The notes under the pieces are model-generated. The model worked only from the letters and a program-made list of their open reading frames with translations. It ran no database searches and was not told the origin of the DNA. From Streptomyces sp. AC555_RSS877 (GTDB lineage Bacteria; Actinomycetota; Actinomycetes; Streptomycetales; Streptomycetaceae): 64,000 nt of DNA. The position numbers and the translations under genes are program-made. Location of the stretch: positions 102,960-166,959 of the forward strand of contig NZ_JAGMUK010000022.1 in the NCBI RefSeq assembly GCF_019049245.1, in the 5' to 3' direction. Positions 8,490-17,609 of this stretch are shown in pieces. The first letter of the stretch is position 1. Every line of letters starts with the position of its first letter.

Positions 8490-8590
8490 GGCGAGAGACG
8501 CTCGCCGCGTCGGGCGGAACAACATCGACGGCTCGCGTGTCTCGACGCTCATGACGGACAGGGGATTTGTCCAACGGCGCCCTCTGCTCC
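8490..8590 (+). pseudogene. TetR fossil (helix-turn-helix fragment)
   Basis: The + strand encodes NNIDGSRVSTLMTDRGF and then, after a one-base shift, NGALC. This matches the GIDGSGISTLMTDAGLTNGAFY block of the two intact TetR genes at 28604 and 29480. Only the helix-turn-helix survives; no ORF extends on either side. Confidence 0.6.
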
Positions 8591-8799
8591 GACCCTGAAT
8601 CCGAGGGCTGCCGGCGGCCGCGGCAGTCTGCGGAGCCCCGTGCCCCGCGTGCCTTGGATTGCATCCAGGGAAGTGGTGTACGGGTTCGACCTGATCCGGG
8701 GTTTGCTCCGGCATCGGGTCGGTGCCCGCATAGATGAACGGCCATCGGCTGATCTTCGAGGTGTCGAAGCCCGAAGGACGTCAGCACGATGACCGCACC

Positions 8800-9420
8800 T
8801 GCCAGTGCCCCCGCACGCCCTCGCCGAGGACAACCTCGCCGCGCCGAGTCCCGATCTGCTGCGCGCGACAGTCTGAACGTTCGCCGACACGCTCATGCCC
8901 GGGACCTGCGCACATACGTGGCCTTCCTGTGGTTCACGCGACGCAGGCGGGACCGGCGTGATGCGTCCATGGACCACCGAGCGGCGTTCGAGTGGCGGCG
9001 GCGTCGTGATGAGCGTGGCCCTCGTTCGGAAGAGGCGAGTTGGGGCCGGGAGGTGTCCACGGTCAACGACTTCTACCTGTGGGCAGGACGTCGTCAGGGC
9101 CGATCCCATCCGTCAGCGCGCGGGCTTCGGTGTGGTCGCCGTGGCGGGACGGGGCTGGCGGCACGATGGTGCGGCAAGTGCCAGCCGCGGCACTACGCCG
9201 CCCTGGTCGACGTGCGCTTCCGGCCCCGCATCCCGGCGCCGGCCCGGCCTGCGACGCCGACGGAACCCTCCGGATCCGACGTACGTACGGAAGCCAACCT
9301 GAGCCGGCCACGGAAGGAGAACACCGACCTGCGCCGCACTCTCGCTCTGTACGAGGAGGCCATCCGCCGGCCGGCTCTCGACATCGGCCACTGCACAGCG
9401 GCGGCACCGTTCTTCCACTG
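8800..9420 (+). pseudogene. Tyrosine-recombinase and DUF6262-like remnants
   Basis: Fragments such as RTYVAFLWF and STVNDFYLWA followed, in another frame, by ADPIRQRAGFG resemble the SAM-like N-terminal core domain of a phage-type integrase. Farther on, RKENTDLRRTLALYEEAIR resembles the coiled-coil protein (DUF6262 type) usually encoded after such integrases. At least one frameshift is visible near 9090 and the catalytic domain is absent. It suggests an old integrative element at this locus. Confidence 0.5.
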
Positions 9421-9744
9421 CCAACCGCAGCAGGCCCGCGCCGCCCGGGCCCTCCTGAATCCGACACCCCCCAGGCGCCTGGCGTGCGAAAGGACGTCGG
9501 GCGTAGCGCGCAGCCGACTACCGATGATCAAGGATTCACCTGCTGGACAGCGGACGAGATCCAGACCGGCGTTGCGCTGATGACCGAGCTCGGGCAGCTC
9601 GGCGGCGGCGGTCGGGCCCTGTACGGCCCTCGTCTCGGCGAGCGGAGCCTCAGGGACTGGTCCGGCGGCTCTCCCTGCCGCCCCCGGGCCGACTCGCCCA
9701 GCGGACCGGCCCGGGGCACGCTGGAAGGAGCGGCGTCGCCCACG

Positions 9745-10000
9745 TCGTCAAGGCCAGCAGCGAGGGCGTCGAGTGGCTCTGCCCGGATACCACGATCGAG
9801 CGGATCGCCGCCCAGTGGCTGGAACTCAGGCGCTCCTCGTCGTGGTCACCGACGGCGCGGCCGGCGCCCACGTCTTCGACGCCCGTGCGGCACGTATCAG
9901 CCGTCCCGGCCGGAGGGTCGCGGCGGTGGACACCGTGGGAGCGGGCAGGGCGGCCGGGCGACGGCGCACCCCGCCTCGCTCACGGAGGATGCGCCTACCT
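9745..10000 (+). pseudogene. PfkB-family sugar kinase fossil
   Basis: One frame reads HVVKASSEGVEWLCPD and AAQWLEL. After a one-base shift the next reads ALLVVVTDGAAGAHVFDAR and VAAVDTVGAG. These are the VK.S, VVVT.G..G and DTVGAGD blocks of PfkB carbohydrate kinases in correct order. The catalytic Asp after DTVGAG is lost. Only the C-terminal half is recognisable; no intact kinase exists here. Confidence 0.65.
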
Positions 10001-10089
10001 GAGCCAGCCGCTCCGGCGGCCGGGGTCCGGCCTGCCGGATTCTCGCGCACGGACCAGGCGTCAGCGACTGCACCGAAGCCCTGCAGGCG

Positions 10090-10929
10090 TTACTCGTCGA
10101 GGAACTGAATGGCGTGCTTCAGAAACCGCTCGGGATACTGGAACTGCGCTCCATGCCCGGCATCGGGGTAGATCAGCAGCTGAGCGTTGGGGATGTTCTG
10201 GGCGAGGTGCCAGGAGTTGATCGAGGCGATCATCACGTCGTTCTCGCCGTTGAGGACCAGCGTCGGCTGGGTGATCGCGTTCAGGTGGGCGTAGGGGTTC
10301 TCGCCCGGCAGCGGTTCCGCGTAGGCCATAGTCGCTTCGAACTGCGCCTGTGCGACCGCGGGCGAGCTCGGCGGGTCCTGGTCGACCCGCTGGTGACGGC
10401 GCTCCCAGAAGGCCTTGCCCGCTTGCTTCGCGGCTTCCGAGCGGCCGAAGAACAGGAAGAGGAAGTCCTCCAGGGTGGGGACCGGGTTCAGGGCGTACTG
10501 AGGCACCTGGGGGTCACTTGTCGGGTCCCCACCTCGGAGGCCGGTGCCGAGCAGGAGGAGCTTGCGCACCAGCTGGGGGTGGCGCAGCGTGACTTCCTGC
10601 GCCTGGAAACCGCCGAGCGAGAAGCCGAGCAGGTCGACCTGCTCCAGCCCCAGTGCCCGGATGACCGCGGCGATGTCGTCGGCCATGTCCTCGATCCGGT
10701 TACGCGGCGTGCCCGATGACGAGGCGACGCCGCGGCCGTTGAACAGGATGACCTCCCGGCCTTCGGCCAGGCCGTCGGTGAGCAGCGGGTCCCAGTTGTC
10801 CATCCCTCCGCGGAAGTGCTGGACCAGGAAGATCGGGACGCCCGAGGGCTTGCCCCAGCGCCGGTAGGCGAACCGGTCGCCGTCAACCTCGATGTACTGA
10901 GTCGGTGCGGTCACATGCGTGTCACTCAT
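10090..10929 (-). CDS. Alpha/beta hydrolase (279 aa)
   Basis: This serine hydrolase has a GFSLGG nucleophile elbow (Ser104), Asp231 in GENDVM and His259 in YPDAGHGAQF, a complete triad. FNGRGVASSSGT after strand 4 replaces the FDNRGVG seen in its relatives. It belongs to the same subfamily as the proteins at 15523 and 30511, which are related to non-haem perhydrolase/esterase-like hydrolases. It is divergent from the TetR gene at 11060 across a 130-bp gap with a perfect 20-bp palindrome. The substrate is unknown. Confidence 0.88.
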   Translation of the reverse strand: MSDTHVTAPTQYIEVDGDRFAYRRWGKPSGVPIFLVQHFRGGMDNWDPLLTDGLAEGREVILFNGRGVASSSGTPRNRIEDMADDIAAVIRALGLEQVDLLGFSLGGFQAQEVTLRHPQLVRKLLLLGTGLRGGDPTSDPQVPQYALNPVPTLEDFLFLFFGRSEAAKQAGKAFWERRHQRVDQDPPSSPAVAQAQFEATMAYAEPLPGENPYAHLNAITQPTLVLNGENDVMIASINSWHLAQNIPNAQLLIYPDAGHGAQFQYPERFLKHAIQFLDE

Positions 10930-10993
10930 GGCCTGAGCCTTTCTGGAGGGGTGAACAATAATATGACGGTCGTAATCTAAAAAGTCAAGGTCT

Positions 10994-11013
10994 TAGATGT
11001 CGATCGACATCTA
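10994..11013. promoter_or_regulatory. Perfect 20-bp palindromic operator
   Basis: TAGATGTCGATCGACATCTA is a perfect 20-bp palindrome between the divergent hydrolase (start 10929) and TetR (start 11060) genes, the ideal place for the TetR dimer to repress both. A second GTCGTAAT half-site lies at 10969-10976. Confidence 0.8.
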
Positions 11014-11059
11014 TGTATGCTGGACCGTCGAGCGTCGACCGACGAAGGGACGGCTGGAC

Positions 11060-11668
11060 ATGCGGGTCACCAAGGCACAGGCAGAGCAGAACCGTGCCCA
11101 CATCGTCGCGACAGCCTCCAGGCTGTTCCGGGAGCGCGGCTATGACGGTGTCGGCGTGGCAGAGCTGATGGCAGCCGCCGGGTTCACCCATGGCGGGTTC
11201 TACAAGCACTTCCGCTCCAAGGCCGACCTGATGGCCGAAGCGTCCGCAAGCGGGCTCTCGACGACCGCGGCACGGGCAGAAGGCCTGGACCCCGCCGAGT
11301 TCGTCGAGCGCTACGTCTCACGGGAGCATCGCGACGGGCGCGGCGACGGCTGCACCATCGCGGCCCTCGGCGGCGACGCCGCACGTCAGTCGGCGGACCT
11401 CAAAACAGAGTTCGCGGCCGGGATCGAGAACCTGCTGACGGCCCTTCAGCCCCCAACCGATACGCCGGGGGATGCGGACCAGCGCGCGGCCCGCATGATG
11501 GTGATCGACATGCTCGCCCATTCGGTCGGCGCGATCATGTTGTCGCGGGCATGCCCGGACGGCTCTCCGTTGGCGGACGAAATCCTCGATGTCTGCCGCA
11601 AGGAGATTCTCGCGTCACTGGCACAGGGCAACAGCGACCAGCCGGCGGCAAGCAGTCCGGAAGCCTGA
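11060..11668 (+). CDS. TetR family regulator (202 aa)
   Basis: The N-terminal helix-turn-helix (residues about 5-52) contains GYDGVGVAELMAAAGFTHGGFYKHFRSKADL, typical of the AcrR/NemR-like branch. The C-terminal domain (HRDGRGDGCTIAALGGD) resembles that of the TetR proteins at 28604 and 29480. The start is the ATG preceded by GGACGGCTGGAC; the longer upstream frame would read through the operator palindrome. It very likely controls the divergent hydrolase at 10929. Confidence 0.88.
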   Translation: MRVTKAQAEQNRAHIVATASRLFRERGYDGVGVAELMAAAGFTHGGFYKHFRSKADLMAEASASGLSTTAARAEGLDPAEFVERYVSREHRDGRGDGCTIAALGGDAARQSADLKTEFAAGIENLLTALQPPTDTPGDADQRAARMMVIDMLAHSVGAIMLSRACPDGSPLADEILDVCRKEILASLAQGNSDQPAASSPEA

Positions 11669-11689
11669 CCGCAGCCGACCGACGCAAGC

Positions 11690-11992
11690 CCAGCTCAGTA
11701 CCTTGAACAGCACGAGGCCGGCTCCCAGTCGCCTCAGTGCGAACACCGGCAGAACCACCCCGCCGCCCCTTCGAGCGACCTTCCTCAGCGCGCGGTCTAG
11801 GCGCGGGGTGGGAGTGGGACCCGACGCCGTACAGGTGGGCAATCTCGGGAATCCCAGCAGCACGCGGTGGCGGTAGCCCTCCTGCCGGCTGCCCCAGCCG
11901 TCCAGTCGTACCGGTATGGGCAGCAACGGCCGGATGACCTGCCATTCGGGGATTCGGGCCATACCGCAACCGAGGACTGCCCGGATGGTCAC
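11690..11992 (-). pseudogene. IS5-family transposase N-terminal fossil
   Basis: The minus strand encodes ARIPEWQVIRPLLPIP and EGYRHRVLLG, matching the conserved start of one IS5-type transposase group. The rest is frameshifted and lacks the DDE residues. No terminal repeats were found. It fills the gap between two TetR genes. Confidence 0.55.
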
Positions 11993-12016
11993 CCGGGCCG
12001 GAGACCGGGCCGCACT

Positions 12017-12604
12017 TCAGCGAGGCAGCAGGACCTCGACCTGCCCCCGGATGTCCTGCACGATCTCCTCCACGCTCAAGGCGATGTTCACGCTCACCGC
12101 CATGCTGAGGAACATCACGGCGGACACGATGTGTGCCAGCGTCGCGGCGTCGCCCTCGGTGACCCGCTCGTCTCGGCGCAGCACGGCGGCGACGGCCTCC
12201 TCGGTTTGCGCGACGATGGCGAGTGCCGCGCCGTGCCGGGGCTCCTCGGGGTCACCGAAGACCATCTCTCGCAGGTAGGTGCGTCCGTTGTCGATCTGGA
12301 CGCGGTTGCACTCGACGATCGGCCGGACGATCGCCAGCACCGCGTCCAGCACGCCTGGGACGGTCTCGGCGTCCGCCCGGCCCCGCTCAAGTGCTTCGAC
12401 GTACTTGGCGTTCTGGACAAGGAGGAGGAGTTCGCCCTTGGTCTTGGCATAAAGGAACAGGGTCCCGGTGCCGATGTCGGCCTTGTCCGCGATCTGTTGG
12501 GTCGTGACCTCATCGACGCCGTGTTCGGCGAACAGATCACTGGCGGCAGCGACAATGCGGTCGAGTTTTTCCTGCTTGTTCCGCTCGCGCCGTCCGAGAG
12601 GCAT
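12017..12604 (-). CDS. TetR family regulator (195 aa)
   Basis: The N-terminus MPLGRRERNKQEK and helix-turn-helix VTTQQIADKADIGTGTLFLYAKTK (about residues 33-56) define a TetR repressor. It is paralogous to the protein at 17610-18233, sharing GRRER, LFAEHGVD, VTTQQ and the NGRTYLRE.VFGDP segment. It is divergent from the SDR gene at 12772, separated by 167 bp that include AATCA-GTTA-TGATT (12637-12650), a plausible operator. An extended upstream reading frame would run through this region, so the ATG at 12604 is preferred. Confidence 0.88.
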   Translation of the reverse strand: MPLGRRERNKQEKLDRIVAAASDLFAEHGVDEVTTQQIADKADIGTGTLFLYAKTKGELLLLVQNAKYVEALERGRADAETVPGVLDAVLAIVRPIVECNRVQIDNGRTYLREMVFGDPEEPRHGAALAIVAQTEEAVAAVLRRDERVTEGDAATLAHIVSAVMFLSMAVSVNIALSVEEIVQDIRGQVEVLLPR

Positions 12605-12636
12605 GGCGGTGTCCTCCAGGAATAGATTCTGACTGT

Positions 12637-12650
12637 AATCAGTTATGATT
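12637..12650. promoter_or_regulatory. Candidate TetR operator
   Basis: AATCA-GTTA-TGATT is an inverted repeat 33 bp upstream of the TetR start at 12604, in the promoter region shared with the SDR gene. The surrounding GTACTCAA also occurs, as GTACACTCAA, in front of the paralogous TetR gene at 17610. Confidence 0.45.
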
Positions 12651-12771
12651 GTACTCAATGTCATGTGGGCTCGAATGTGGCTCCGCTCATTCTCCCATCG
12701 CGGGGCGATGTGTCCTTGCCCCATCCGTGCGCAGCCACGTACTTCACATCCCCCTCGGAAAGAAGGAACCC

Positions 12772-13479
12772 ATGCCCTCCCTCGATGGAGCAGTCGTCCT
12801 CGTCACCGGCGCCAATGGCGGTATCGGCACCCACTTCGTCCACGACGCCCTGGCGCGCGGCGCCGTCAAGGTCTACGCCACCGCCCGCTCCCCCCGCGCC
12901 TGGGACGACGACCGCATCGTCCCCCTGACCCTTGACGTGACCGACCGCACGTCGATCGACGCGGCCGTGGCCGCCGCGGCGGATGTCACCGTGCTCGTCA
13001 ACAACGCGGGCGCCACCCCGCCGAGCACGAGCCTGCTGGACGTCACCGAGGCAGACATCCGGGCGAACATGGAGACGAACTTCTTCGTCTTCCTCGCCCG
13101 CGCCTTCGCACCGATCCTCGCCGCCAACAAGGGGTCAGTCCTCATCGACGTGCACTCCGTTGCCAGCTGGTATGCCTTCGGCGGCGCCTACAGCGCCTCC
13201 AAGGCCGCACTGTGGTCGGCCACCAACTCGTTGCGCATCGAGTTCGCACCCATGGGCGTCCACGTGACGGGGGTGCACATGGGCTACGTCGACACCGATA
13301 TGGCCGCGCACGCCGACGGCCCCAAGATGCTGCCGACACAGCTGGTGACGACCGTCTACGACGCCGTCGAGGCCGGAGAATACGAGGTCCTGGCCGACGA
13401 CTTGACCAAGGGGGTCAAGGCGGCTCTGAGCGGCCCGGTCGAGGCGCTTTACCCGGACCTGCACAGCACGGAAGCCTGA
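12772..13479 (+). CDS. Short-chain dehydrogenase/reductase (235 aa)
   Basis: The glycine motif TGANGGIGTH (about residues 13-22), the NNAG motif and the catalytic YSASK (Tyr and Lys, about 142-146) are all present. The family Ser is in VHSVASWY. It is a classical NAD(P)-dependent SDR. A GAAAGAAGG ribosome-binding site precedes the ATG. It is divergent from the TetR gene at 12604, which probably regulates it. The substrate is unknown; it could act on hydroxyacyl or cyclic alcohol substrates of neighbouring pathways. Confidence 0.88.
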   Translation: MPSLDGAVVLVTGANGGIGTHFVHDALARGAVKVYATARSPRAWDDDRIVPLTLDVTDRTSIDAAVAAAADVTVLVNNAGATPPSTSLLDVTEADIRANMETNFFVFLARAFAPILAANKGSVLIDVHSVASWYAFGGAYSASKAALWSATNSLRIEFAPMGVHVTGVHMGYVDTDMAAHADGPKMLPTQLVTTVYDAVEAGEYEVLADDLTKGVKAALSGPVEALYPDLHSTEA

Positions 13480-13686
13480 GCTTGTTGTTCGGTCCCGACG
13501 CGATCTCTTCACGTCAGGGACCCAGTGATCCATGGCGTGCGAACGGTCGGCCGACCGGTGTCCAGAAGCGGTGCACTGTAGCGGCCATCGAGCGGTGGAG
13601 GACATCGGCGGTCGATCCGGCAGCAGCCCGATCCGACCATCGTGCCGAAGACGTCGGAAATCAGGTGGGCCCCGCGGCAAATGAGG

Positions 13687-13712
13687 ACGGACGCAGCATC
13701 CGCTGCGTCCGT
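13687..13712. terminator. Hairpin terminator between convergent genes
   Basis: ACGGACGCAGC pairs perfectly with GCTGCGTCCGT around a 4-nt loop. It lies between the convergent SDR gene (ends 13479) and the enoyl-CoA hydratase gene (ends 13732). Confidence 0.8.
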
Positions 13713-13731
13713 GCTCACTTTCTGATGGGTG

Positions 13732-14565
13732 TCAGCTTTGCTGGTTGGCGATGCCGATGTAGTGCCCGAGACGGTACTCGAAGTCGATGCCGGCCTGTTC
13801 GACGACGGCCTGCGTGCCTGCGGCCCGGGTGAGGAAACCGGGAAGGGTGAGGGAGTGGGCGAACTCGCCGTACGCGGCGACCAGGTCCCCGTCCGGGGGC
13901 AGGGTTGCCCGGTTGATCTGGGCTTTGGCCGAGGCGAGTGAGGTGCGGTCGAAGGAGGCGAGTCGGGCGGCGACGGTGCCGACGAAGGCGTCGAGTTCGC
14001 TGTCGGGGAGGGCGCGGGTGATCCAGCCCCAGCGTTCGGCGGTGTCGGCGTCGTAGTCGTCGCTGGTGAGGATGGCTTCCAGGGCGCGGTCGCGGCCGAT
14101 GGCCCGGGGCAGGCGTTCGCTGCCACCACCGCCGGGCAGCAGTCCGCTGCCGACCTCGGGCTGTCCGAAGATCGCCTTCTCACGACTGGCGTAGCGCAGA
14201 TCGAGGGCGAGGGCGAGCTCGTTCCCGCCGCCGCGGGTGCGTCCACGGATGGCCGCGATCGTGATGTACGGCGCTTTGGAGAGTTCCAGGACCAGATTCG
14301 TCCATGCCGGAACCGCGTCCGGGTCCTCGGGGGCGGGGAAGTCGGCGGCGGCGGCCAGGTCGAAGTGGTTGTAGAAGAAGTCGGGGGTGGCGCTGTCGAA
14401 CAGCACGACCTGGATGTCCGGGTCGGTGGCCAGTTCGGTGACGATCTCGATGAGGCGCAGGACCGTATCGCCGACGATGAGGTTGACGGGCGGGTTGGCG
14501 AAGGTGATCTTCGCGATCTGCGGTGAGGTGCGCTCGTAGTGGATGGTGCTCTGCTGCTCGCTCAT
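13732..14565 (-). CDS. Enoyl-CoA hydratase/isomerase family protein (277 aa)
   Basis: This crotonase-fold protein has the oxyanion segment IRGRTRGGGNELALALDLRYA and the second active-site loop GQPEVGSGLLPGGGG. The first oxyanion strand reads FFYNHFDLAA in place of the usual CAGADL, so the exact reaction is uncertain. It is the last gene of a four-gene minus-strand operon (17451 to 13732) comprising oxidoreductase, hydrolase, EthD-like protein and this hydratase, divergent from TetR at 17610. Confidence 0.82.
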   Translation of the reverse strand: MSEQQSTIHYERTSPQIAKITFANPPVNLIVGDTVLRLIEIVTELATDPDIQVVLFDSATPDFFYNHFDLAAAADFPAPEDPDAVPAWTNLVLELSKAPYITIAAIRGRTRGGGNELALALDLRYASREKAIFGQPEVGSGLLPGGGGSERLPRAIGRDRALEAILTSDDYDADTAERWGWITRALPDSELDAFVGTVAARLASFDRTSLASAKAQINRATLPPDGDLVAAYGEFAHSLTLPGFLTRAAGTQAVVEQAGIDFEYRLGHYIGIANQQS

Positions 14566-14684
14566 GGCTGGCTCCGGATGCGTGGTGGGTATCAGACGGC
14601 GATGGGGGTGTGAGGAGGGCAAGGAAGCCGGGGCGGATGGATGTGCCGAGCAGATCCGGCGGTCCCGCTTCCCGTCTGCGCTGC

Positions 14685-15491
14685 TCACTCCTGGTAGTGC
14701 GGGAGGATCTCGCCGTTCTTGACGTAGGTGAGGGCGGCGGCGACGTCGTAGGCGTGGATCGCGGAGACTTGCGGTGCCAGCCGGTTGGACAGGTCCTCGA
14801 TCGCGTTGCCGGTGAAGAAGGCGTCCCGTGCCGCGGTGTCGGTGAACCCGAGGCTGACCGAGGCGTGGAAGTGCTGGTCGTGGGGGTTGTCGTGGGCGAC
14901 GTCCGGGGTGTCCCAGAGCTTTTTCGTCCAGGGCAGGAACGTCTGCGTGCGCAGTTCCTTCAGCACTCCGGTGCCGGCGAGCGCGGGGGCGAGCTGCTTG
15001 TTGACGAACTTCCGGAGGGCGCCGGCGCCGACCCCGTCCCTGCGGCGAAGGTAGATCAGCGCGCGGGCACCGACCGCCTCTCCGCGGCCTGCGACGTCGT
15101 ACCACCGAGAGGAGTTCGGCGGGCCGGCGTAGAGCAGGGTGCGGCGGAACACGTTGATCTCGTCGGCGTAGGCCAGCTTCGTCTGCTCGCGCCCTTTCAG
15201 GGGTGCAAGCACCGATTGGAAGGTGACTTCCGCGACGCCGTCGATCTTCCGGTCGGCGGGGATCGCGGTCTGGACCCCGTCGATGGCCGGCCACAGGCCC
15301 GTGTTGTGCTCGGCGAGGTGGATCTGCCGGTACTCCTCCAGACCCGGGGTGGCGGAGATGATCCCTGAGTGCGGGCCCTTCCAGTGGTCCATGCCGGTCT
15401 GGCGGGGCTGGTCGGTGCGCACCCACAGCAGGATCGAGGAGGCGAGAGGCTTCCTCACTTCCGGGGGCGCGGCGACCGGTGACGTGCGCAT
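14685..15491 (-). CDS. Two-repeat EthD-like alpha/beta-barrel protein (268 aa)
   Basis: The N-terminal part (about residues 20-130: WVRTDQPRQTGMDHWKGPHSG) and the C-terminal part (about 150-250: LIYLRRRDGVGAGALRKFVN) both resemble dimeric ferredoxin-like (EthD/Dabb) domains, with a His after the HW motif. EthD-like proteins accompany oxidative degradation and polyketide tailoring enzymes. The gene sits between the hydrolase at 15523 (31-bp gap) and the hydratase at 13732. No catalytic function can be assigned. Confidence 0.6.
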   Translation of the reverse strand: MRTSPVAAPPEVRKPLASSILLWVRTDQPRQTGMDHWKGPHSGIISATPGLEEYRQIHLAEHNTGLWPAIDGVQTAIPADRKIDGVAEVTFQSVLAPLKGREQTKLAYADEINVFRRTLLYAGPPNSSRWYDVAGRGEAVGARALIYLRRRDGVGAGALRKFVNKQLAPALAGTGVLKELRTQTFLPWTKKLWDTPDVAHDNPHDQHFHASVSLGFTDTAARDAFFTGNAIEDLSNRLAPQVSAIHAYDVAAALTYVKNGEILPHYQE

Positions 15492-15522
15492 GATGTTGCC
15501 CTTTTTCCTGGTCAGGTGGTGG

Positions 15523-16389
15523 TCATCGGGCCAGGAACTCGACCGCGACGGGGGCGAACTCCTGGTGGTACTGGAAGATGCCGCCGTGCCCGGAGTCGGG
15601 GTAGATGATCAGCTCGCTGCCCTTGATGCGCCGGTGCAGGTCCTCCGACAGGACCGACGGCACCATGCGGTCGTTGTCGCCGTTGGCGATCAGGGTGGGC
15701 TGCGTGATCGACGACAGGTCGTCAGGGGCGGAGCGCCCCCACTTCTTGATCGCCTTCAGCTGCGTCTGGAACGCCTTGGTCTTGATGTCCACGTCGCGGT
15801 CGACGGTGCGCTCCTTGAGCCGGTTGACGAACGCGCGTGCGGCGGGCTTGCCGGTGGCGTTGCGGTTGAAGAACAGGAACTCCTTGGGGTCCGAACGGGT
15901 CAACGTGGCGCGCAGGATGTCCCAGTAGGTGACTCTGGCTACCTTGTCCATGTCCTTGCCGCCCTTGGGGCCGGTGCCGGTGAGGACCAGCTTGCGGACG
16001 AGCTCGGGGTGCTTCACCACCAGGGCCTGGGCGACCATGCCGCCGAGGGAGAAGGAGAAGACGTCGATCTTGTCGTACCCGAGCGCCTTGATGAAGGTGT
16101 AGGCGTCGTCGGCCATCGCCTCGACACTGTCCGGCACCTGACCGGTGGACGCTCCGACACCGCGGTTGTCGAAGGCGATGACGTGACGGCCCTTCGCGAT
16201 GGGATCGATGATGCGGGGGTCCCAGTTGTCCAGGGTCGCGGCGAGGTGGACGAAGAAGACGACGGGGATGCCGCCCTTCGGGCCCAGCTCGCGGTAGGCG
16301 TACGTGACGCCACCGGCGCTGACGGTGCGGGCCGGGGCCTTCGCGTAGGAGGTGATGACGGCTTCGTTCGGGGTGTCAGTGCTGCTCAT
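15523..16389 (-). CDS. Alpha/beta hydrolase (288 aa)
   Basis: The nucleophile elbow is FSLGG (Ser114), with Asp240 in NGDNDRMVP and His268 in YPDSGHGGIFQYH. The family fingerprint FDNRGVGASTG lies at 73-83. It is a close paralog of the protein at 30511 (shared LDNWDPR, AFDNRGVG, QLKAI..WGR) and more distantly of that at 10090. It is the second gene of the operon starting with the MDR protein at 17451, after a 66-bp gap. An esterase or lactonase role is plausible; the substrate is not known. Confidence 0.88.
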   Translation of the reverse strand: MSSTDTPNEAVITSYAKAPARTVSAGGVTYAYRELGPKGGIPVVFFVHLAATLDNWDPRIIDPIAKGRHVIAFDNRGVGASTGQVPDSVEAMADDAYTFIKALGYDKIDVFSFSLGGMVAQALVVKHPELVRKLVLTGTGPKGGKDMDKVARVTYWDILRATLTRSDPKEFLFFNRNATGKPAARAFVNRLKERTVDRDVDIKTKAFQTQLKAIKKWGRSAPDDLSSITQPTLIANGDNDRMVPSVLSEDLHRRIKGSELIIYPDSGHGGIFQYHQEFAPVAVEFLAR

Positions 16390-16455
16390 GACGGATTCTC
16401 CTTGCGTGTTCTGTGTCGCTGTGTGTTTCGTGTCGCCCCTCGCGGTTGCGGCGGG

Positions 16456-17451
16456 TCAGCTGTTGCCGATGACGGCCTTGCCGCGGATGCCGCCCTGGGA
16501 CAGCGACTGCAGCGCGTGCGGGGTCTGGTCGAAGGGGACCACCTTGCCCACGACCGGGCGCACCACGCCCTGGTCGATGAGGGTGGTGATCTGGCGGAGC
16601 TGGTCGCCGCTGGCGCGCATGAACAGGAACTCATACGTCACGCCGAGCTTCTTCGCCTGCTTGCGGATCTTGCCGCTCAAGGCTGCGACCGCCAGGCGCA
16701 TCAGCGGGTTCAGGCCGGCCTCGCGGGCGAACGCGGGGTCCGGGGGACCGGCGATCCCGATGGCCTTGCCGCCGGGCTTGAGCACCCGCAGGGACTTCTC
16801 GAGGTTCTCGCCACCGAGGCTGTCCAGCACCAGGTCGTAGCCGGTCAGAAGCTGCTCGAAGTCCTGGCTGCGGTAATCGATCACCGTGTCCGCGCCGAGC
16901 GCGCGCACGAAGTCCGCGTTGGAAGCGCTGGCGGTCGTGGCGACGTGCGCACCGAGGTGCGCGGCGAGCTGGATCGCGATCGAACCGACCCCGCCGGCGC
17001 CGGCGTGGATGAGAACCTTCTGCCCGGGCCGCACCTTCCCGCGCTCCACCAGCGCCTGCCACGCCGTGAGCGCCGCCAGCGGCAGTGAGCCGGCCTCTTC
17101 CATGCTGATCGAAGCGGGCTTGAGCGCCAGGTCGCCCTCCGCTACCGCGATGCGCTCGGCGAACGTGCCGATGCGGTCCTGGTCGGGCCGGGCGTAGACC
17201 TCGTCTCCGGGCTTGAAGCCGCGAACCGCCGTCCCGACGCTGATGACAGTGCCCGCGACGTCGTTGCCCAGGATCAGCGGCAGCTTGTAGGGCAGGATCT
17301 GCTTGAACTCACCGGCGCGGATCTTCTCATCCAGCGGGTTCAGCCCGGCGGCCTCCACTCGCACAAGCACGTCGTGCTCCCCCACGGTGGGCTCGGGGAC
17401 CTCCGCCTCTTGCAGCGGCTCCTTGTACTTGGTGACGACGAACGCTCGCAT
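16456..17451 (-). CDS. NADPH:quinone oxidoreductase-like MDR protein (331 aa)
   Basis: This medium-chain reductase carries NPLDEKIRAGEFKQILPYK, GNDVAGTV and the nucleotide-binding HAGAGGVGS. Like the paralog at 7411, it lacks zinc-ligand cysteines and ends with a QGxxxGKAVI-type motif. It is the first gene of a four-gene operon and is divergent from TetR at 17610. The 158-bp intergenic region holds the TATGAGT-CC-ACTCATA palindrome, so TetR-controlled reduction of an enone or quinone is likely. Confidence 0.88.
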   Translation of the reverse strand: MRAFVVTKYKEPLQEAEVPEPTVGEHDVLVRVEAAGLNPLDEKIRAGEFKQILPYKLPLILGNDVAGTVISVGTAVRGFKPGDEVYARPDQDRIGTFAERIAVAEGDLALKPASISMEEAGSLPLAALTAWQALVERGKVRPGQKVLIHAGAGGVGSIAIQLAAHLGAHVATTASASNADFVRALGADTVIDYRSQDFEQLLTGYDLVLDSLGGENLEKSLRVLKPGGKAIGIAGPPDPAFAREAGLNPLMRLAVAALSGKIRKQAKKLGVTYEFLFMRASGDQLRQITTLIDQGVVRPVVGKVVPFDQTPHALQSLSQGGIRGKAVIGNS

Positions 17452-17571
17452 GGGGCGCCACTCCTAATATTTGTCCTATTCATCCAGGTCTGAGACTGGA
17501 TCGGCAAACCCGGCGCGACATCCGGGGGCCTCACAGCCTCGCCCCATCCGGTCAATCCGAGTACACTCAAC

Positions 17572-17587
17572 TATGAGTCCACTCATA
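17572..17587. promoter_or_regulatory. Candidate TetR operator
   Basis: TATGAGT-CC-ACTCATA is a perfect 7-bp inverted repeat located 23 bp before the TetR ATG at 17610 and in the promoter region of the divergent operon starting at 17451. Confidence 0.7.
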
Positions 17588-17609
17588 ATTCTTGTCAAGG
17601 GGGGTTCCC

